A stretch of DNA of 32,081 nt from Anaerotruncus sp. Lineage in GTDB: Bacteria; Bacillota; Clostridia; Oscillospirales; Ruminococcaceae. The DNA is taken from the NCBI GenBank assembly GCA_021770005.1, contig JAETRV010000031.1:1-32081 (forward strand). The letters run 5' to 3'. Position numbers and translations under genes: made by a program. Position 1 is the stretch's first letter. Every line of letters begins with the position of its first letter. Positions 30,918-32,081 of this stretch are shown in pieces. A model generated the notes under the pieces. It had not been told where the DNA came from, did not search any database, and worked only from the letters and a program-made list of their open reading frames with translations.

Positions 30918-31008
30918 TCAAAAATGCGCGCGTCGGTTGGCCTATGTACGCCGCTGCGGCGGCAGTGAAAAAAATCGAGTAAAACTTTGGAACTTAAATA
31001 GACTCAGA

Positions 31009-31866
31009 TTACGTTTCCCACCCGATCGCTCTTTGTTCCTGTTCCAGTACCCGGTCCAATGCCTGCTCCACCAACAAGGCGACATTGTTTTCGATGTCGG
31101 ACCGGGTATTCTGGTACAGCCGCTTCAGACACCTGGGATTCCCTTTCTCCTCCGGAATCCGAGCCTCTACACAAAGCCGCCGGATCGCCGTTGACACATA
31201 GGTCCGGTTGAGCAGGCCTCCATCCTTATTCTGAAAGATCGGCCCTGACGAATAACCGTTTCGCCGGATATACCCAAGCAATTCCTTCTGTAAACACTCT
31301 GGGATGCGCACCCGCTGTTCTACCTTGTGGGGGAAATGGATGATTTCCCCTTTCCTGACAGCTTCCACCGTGACATTGGGAAGCTCCTGCACGGACAGTC
31401 CTGTAGAGGCAAACAGTTTGATCAGCAGATACAGCCGCTCCTTGTTCAAGGCTTTTGCAGTGCGCAGAAGCTGGACATATTCTTCCCGCGTCAGTTCCGG
31501 TTGGAGATTGCTTTTCAGCTTCAGCTGACTCGCAAGCTGGTATTCCCGGTGCCCTACAAAATCCAGATACGAGTTCGCGATCGACAGGAACATGTTGACC
31601 GTCCCCGGGGTATATTCCATCTCCACCAGTTCTTCCCGCCAGCGTTCCAACGCTCCCTGCCGGATGAACTTGTCCCCCGGCAGCGCCTGATACAGGCGGT
31701 TCAACCCGCGCCGGTACCATTGCAGCGTTCCCTCTACCCGCCCCCTGCTCTGACAGGCATCCAGAAATTGTTCAATACTTTCCTGCGTCAACAGGACGCC
31801 GGATTCCGTTTTTCTATGCTGGTACTTTGGACGCTCTCCCTGTATATGCTGCCTTGTCTGAGGCAC
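31009..31866 (-). CDS. Tyrosine-recombinase-like protein with degenerate active site
   Basis: A 285-residue protein. Residues about 12-110 form a core-binding SAM-like domain (QFLDACQSRGRVEGTLQWYRRG), and residues 125-285 the catalytic-fold domain. Expected TGLRxxEL is TGLSVQEL, so the first catalytic Arg is Ser. The HxLRHT block reads PRCLKRLYQNT, no LGH follows, and no C-terminal Tyr nucleophile is seen. GTG 31866 has GGAGGAGG at seven nt; a TTG at 31884 is less likely. Next to the polysaccharide exporter. It may be a DNA-binding regulator derived from an integrase, or an inactive remnant. The rest of the frame is clean, which argues for retention. Confidence 0.75.
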   Translation of the reverse strand: MPQTRQHIQGERPKYQHRKTESGVLLTQESIEQFLDACQSRGRVEGTLQWYRRGLNRLYQALPGDKFIRQGALERWREELVEMEYTPGTVNMFLSIANSYLDFVGHREYQLASQLKLKSNLQPELTREEYVQLLRTAKALNKERLYLLIKLFASTGLSVQELPNVTVEAVRKGEIIHFPHKVEQRVRIPECLQKELLGYIRRNGYSSGPIFQNKDGGLLNRTYVSTAIRRLCVEARIPEEKGNPRCLKRLYQNTRSDIENNVALLVEQALDRVLEQEQRAIGWET

Positions 31867-31961
31867 GCTGCTTCCTCCTCCCAAACCTTCATCACAAAAT
31901 TAATAGATTGGGATGAGCGCCCGTCTTTTCCAGGAGTTTTTGGAGATTCTAAAACAAAAAA

Positions 31962-31981
31962 GCTGCACCAAAAGGTGCAGC
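31962..31981 (-). terminator. Minus-strand intrinsic terminator
   Basis: Minus strand: GCTGCACC (31981-31974), loop TTTT, GGTGCAGC (31969-31962), then TTTTTTG. It either ends a gene beyond the right edge or acts as an attenuator in the leader of the recombinase-like gene. Confidence 0.8.
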
Positions 31982-32081
31982 CTGGGGAATCGGGACAGTA
32001 AAACATATGCCGGAGAAAGAATCCTTTGTCCGGCCTCATCTGTCACGCAGAAAAAAAGCGTTTCCACTTGTCATATCAATA
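31982..32081. other. Right-edge sequence, no gene supported
   Basis: No credible start, stop or ribosome site can be assigned within these 100 bases. They may be the leader of the minus-strand recombinase-like gene or the end of a gene outside the window. Confidence 0.4.

Noticed and set aside
31009-31866. Active integrase of a prophage or conjugative element
   Set aside because: Catalytic Arg, His and Tyr are missing, no excisionase or att-like direct repeats are seen, and no phage or transfer genes are near.
1-32081. tRNA or rRNA genes, or an insertion sequence
   Set aside because: No cloverleaf with a T-loop GGTTCAAAT-type core, no rRNA-like sequence and no transposase frame were found by reading. 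The T-box is the only tRNA-related element.

Overview
The window looks like the chromosome of an endospore-forming, GC-rich member of the Clostridia, probably Oscillospiraceae/Ruminococcaceae-like. The evidence is a spoVAC-spoVAD-spoVAE operon, BclA-like collagen proteins preceded by sigma-K-like promoters, a T-box leader, strong AGGAGG-type ribosome sites, a two-subunit iron-sulfur serine dehydratase, and anaerobe-type ferredoxin-domain aldo/keto reductase and iron-sulfur flavoprotein genes. I cannot name a species.

Layout, left to right. (1) 1-4.9 kb is a spore-surface locus. Three paralogues share a ~98-residue N-terminal domain but carry different stalks: one Cys/Pro-rich on the minus strand and two collagen-like on the plus strand. 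They are transcribed divergently from a symmetric pair of sigma-K-like promoters. A glycosyltransferase with a helical-repeat tail follows and probably modifies the collagen threonines. (2) 5-9.6 kb holds sdaAB-sdaAA (serine deamination), then a methionine-specifier T-box leader controlling metN-metI-metQ (methionine ABC uptake). (3) 9.7-13 kb holds the dipicolinate-channel operon spoVAC-D-E, divergent from purA. (4) 13.2-16.4 kb holds two adjacent nitrilase-fold genes whose catalytic residues look complementary, plus an NhaC-type antiporter. (5) 16.5-21.5 kb holds a P-loop ATPase, a small membrane protein, a C45-type N-terminal-nucleophile hydrolase, and a redox operon (iron-sulfur flavoprotein and aldo/keto reductase). 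That operon is read from a MerR-type promoter through a long leader closed by a 12-bp inverted repeat. (6) 21.9-30.8 kb is a minus-strand surface-polysaccharide block, visibly more AT-rich in its core: an alkaline-phosphatase-superfamily membrane protein, a methyltransferase, two GT4 glycosyltransferases, a small unknown gene, and an ABC exporter pair whose ATPase lacks an internal segment. (7) 31-32 kb holds a tyrosine-recombinase-like gene that has lost its catalytic residues.

Four copies of a two-hairpin intergenic repeat sit at about 0.2, 13.1, 21.8 and 30.9 kb. Two of them flank the polysaccharide block. The most interesting items are the modular spore-stalk locus with its paired promoters, the complementary nitrilase pair, the dispersed hairpin family, the unassigned structured leader upstream of the redox operon, and the degraded or deleted ABC ATPase and recombinase at the polysaccharide block. 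No tRNA, rRNA, CRISPR array or intact insertion sequence was seen.
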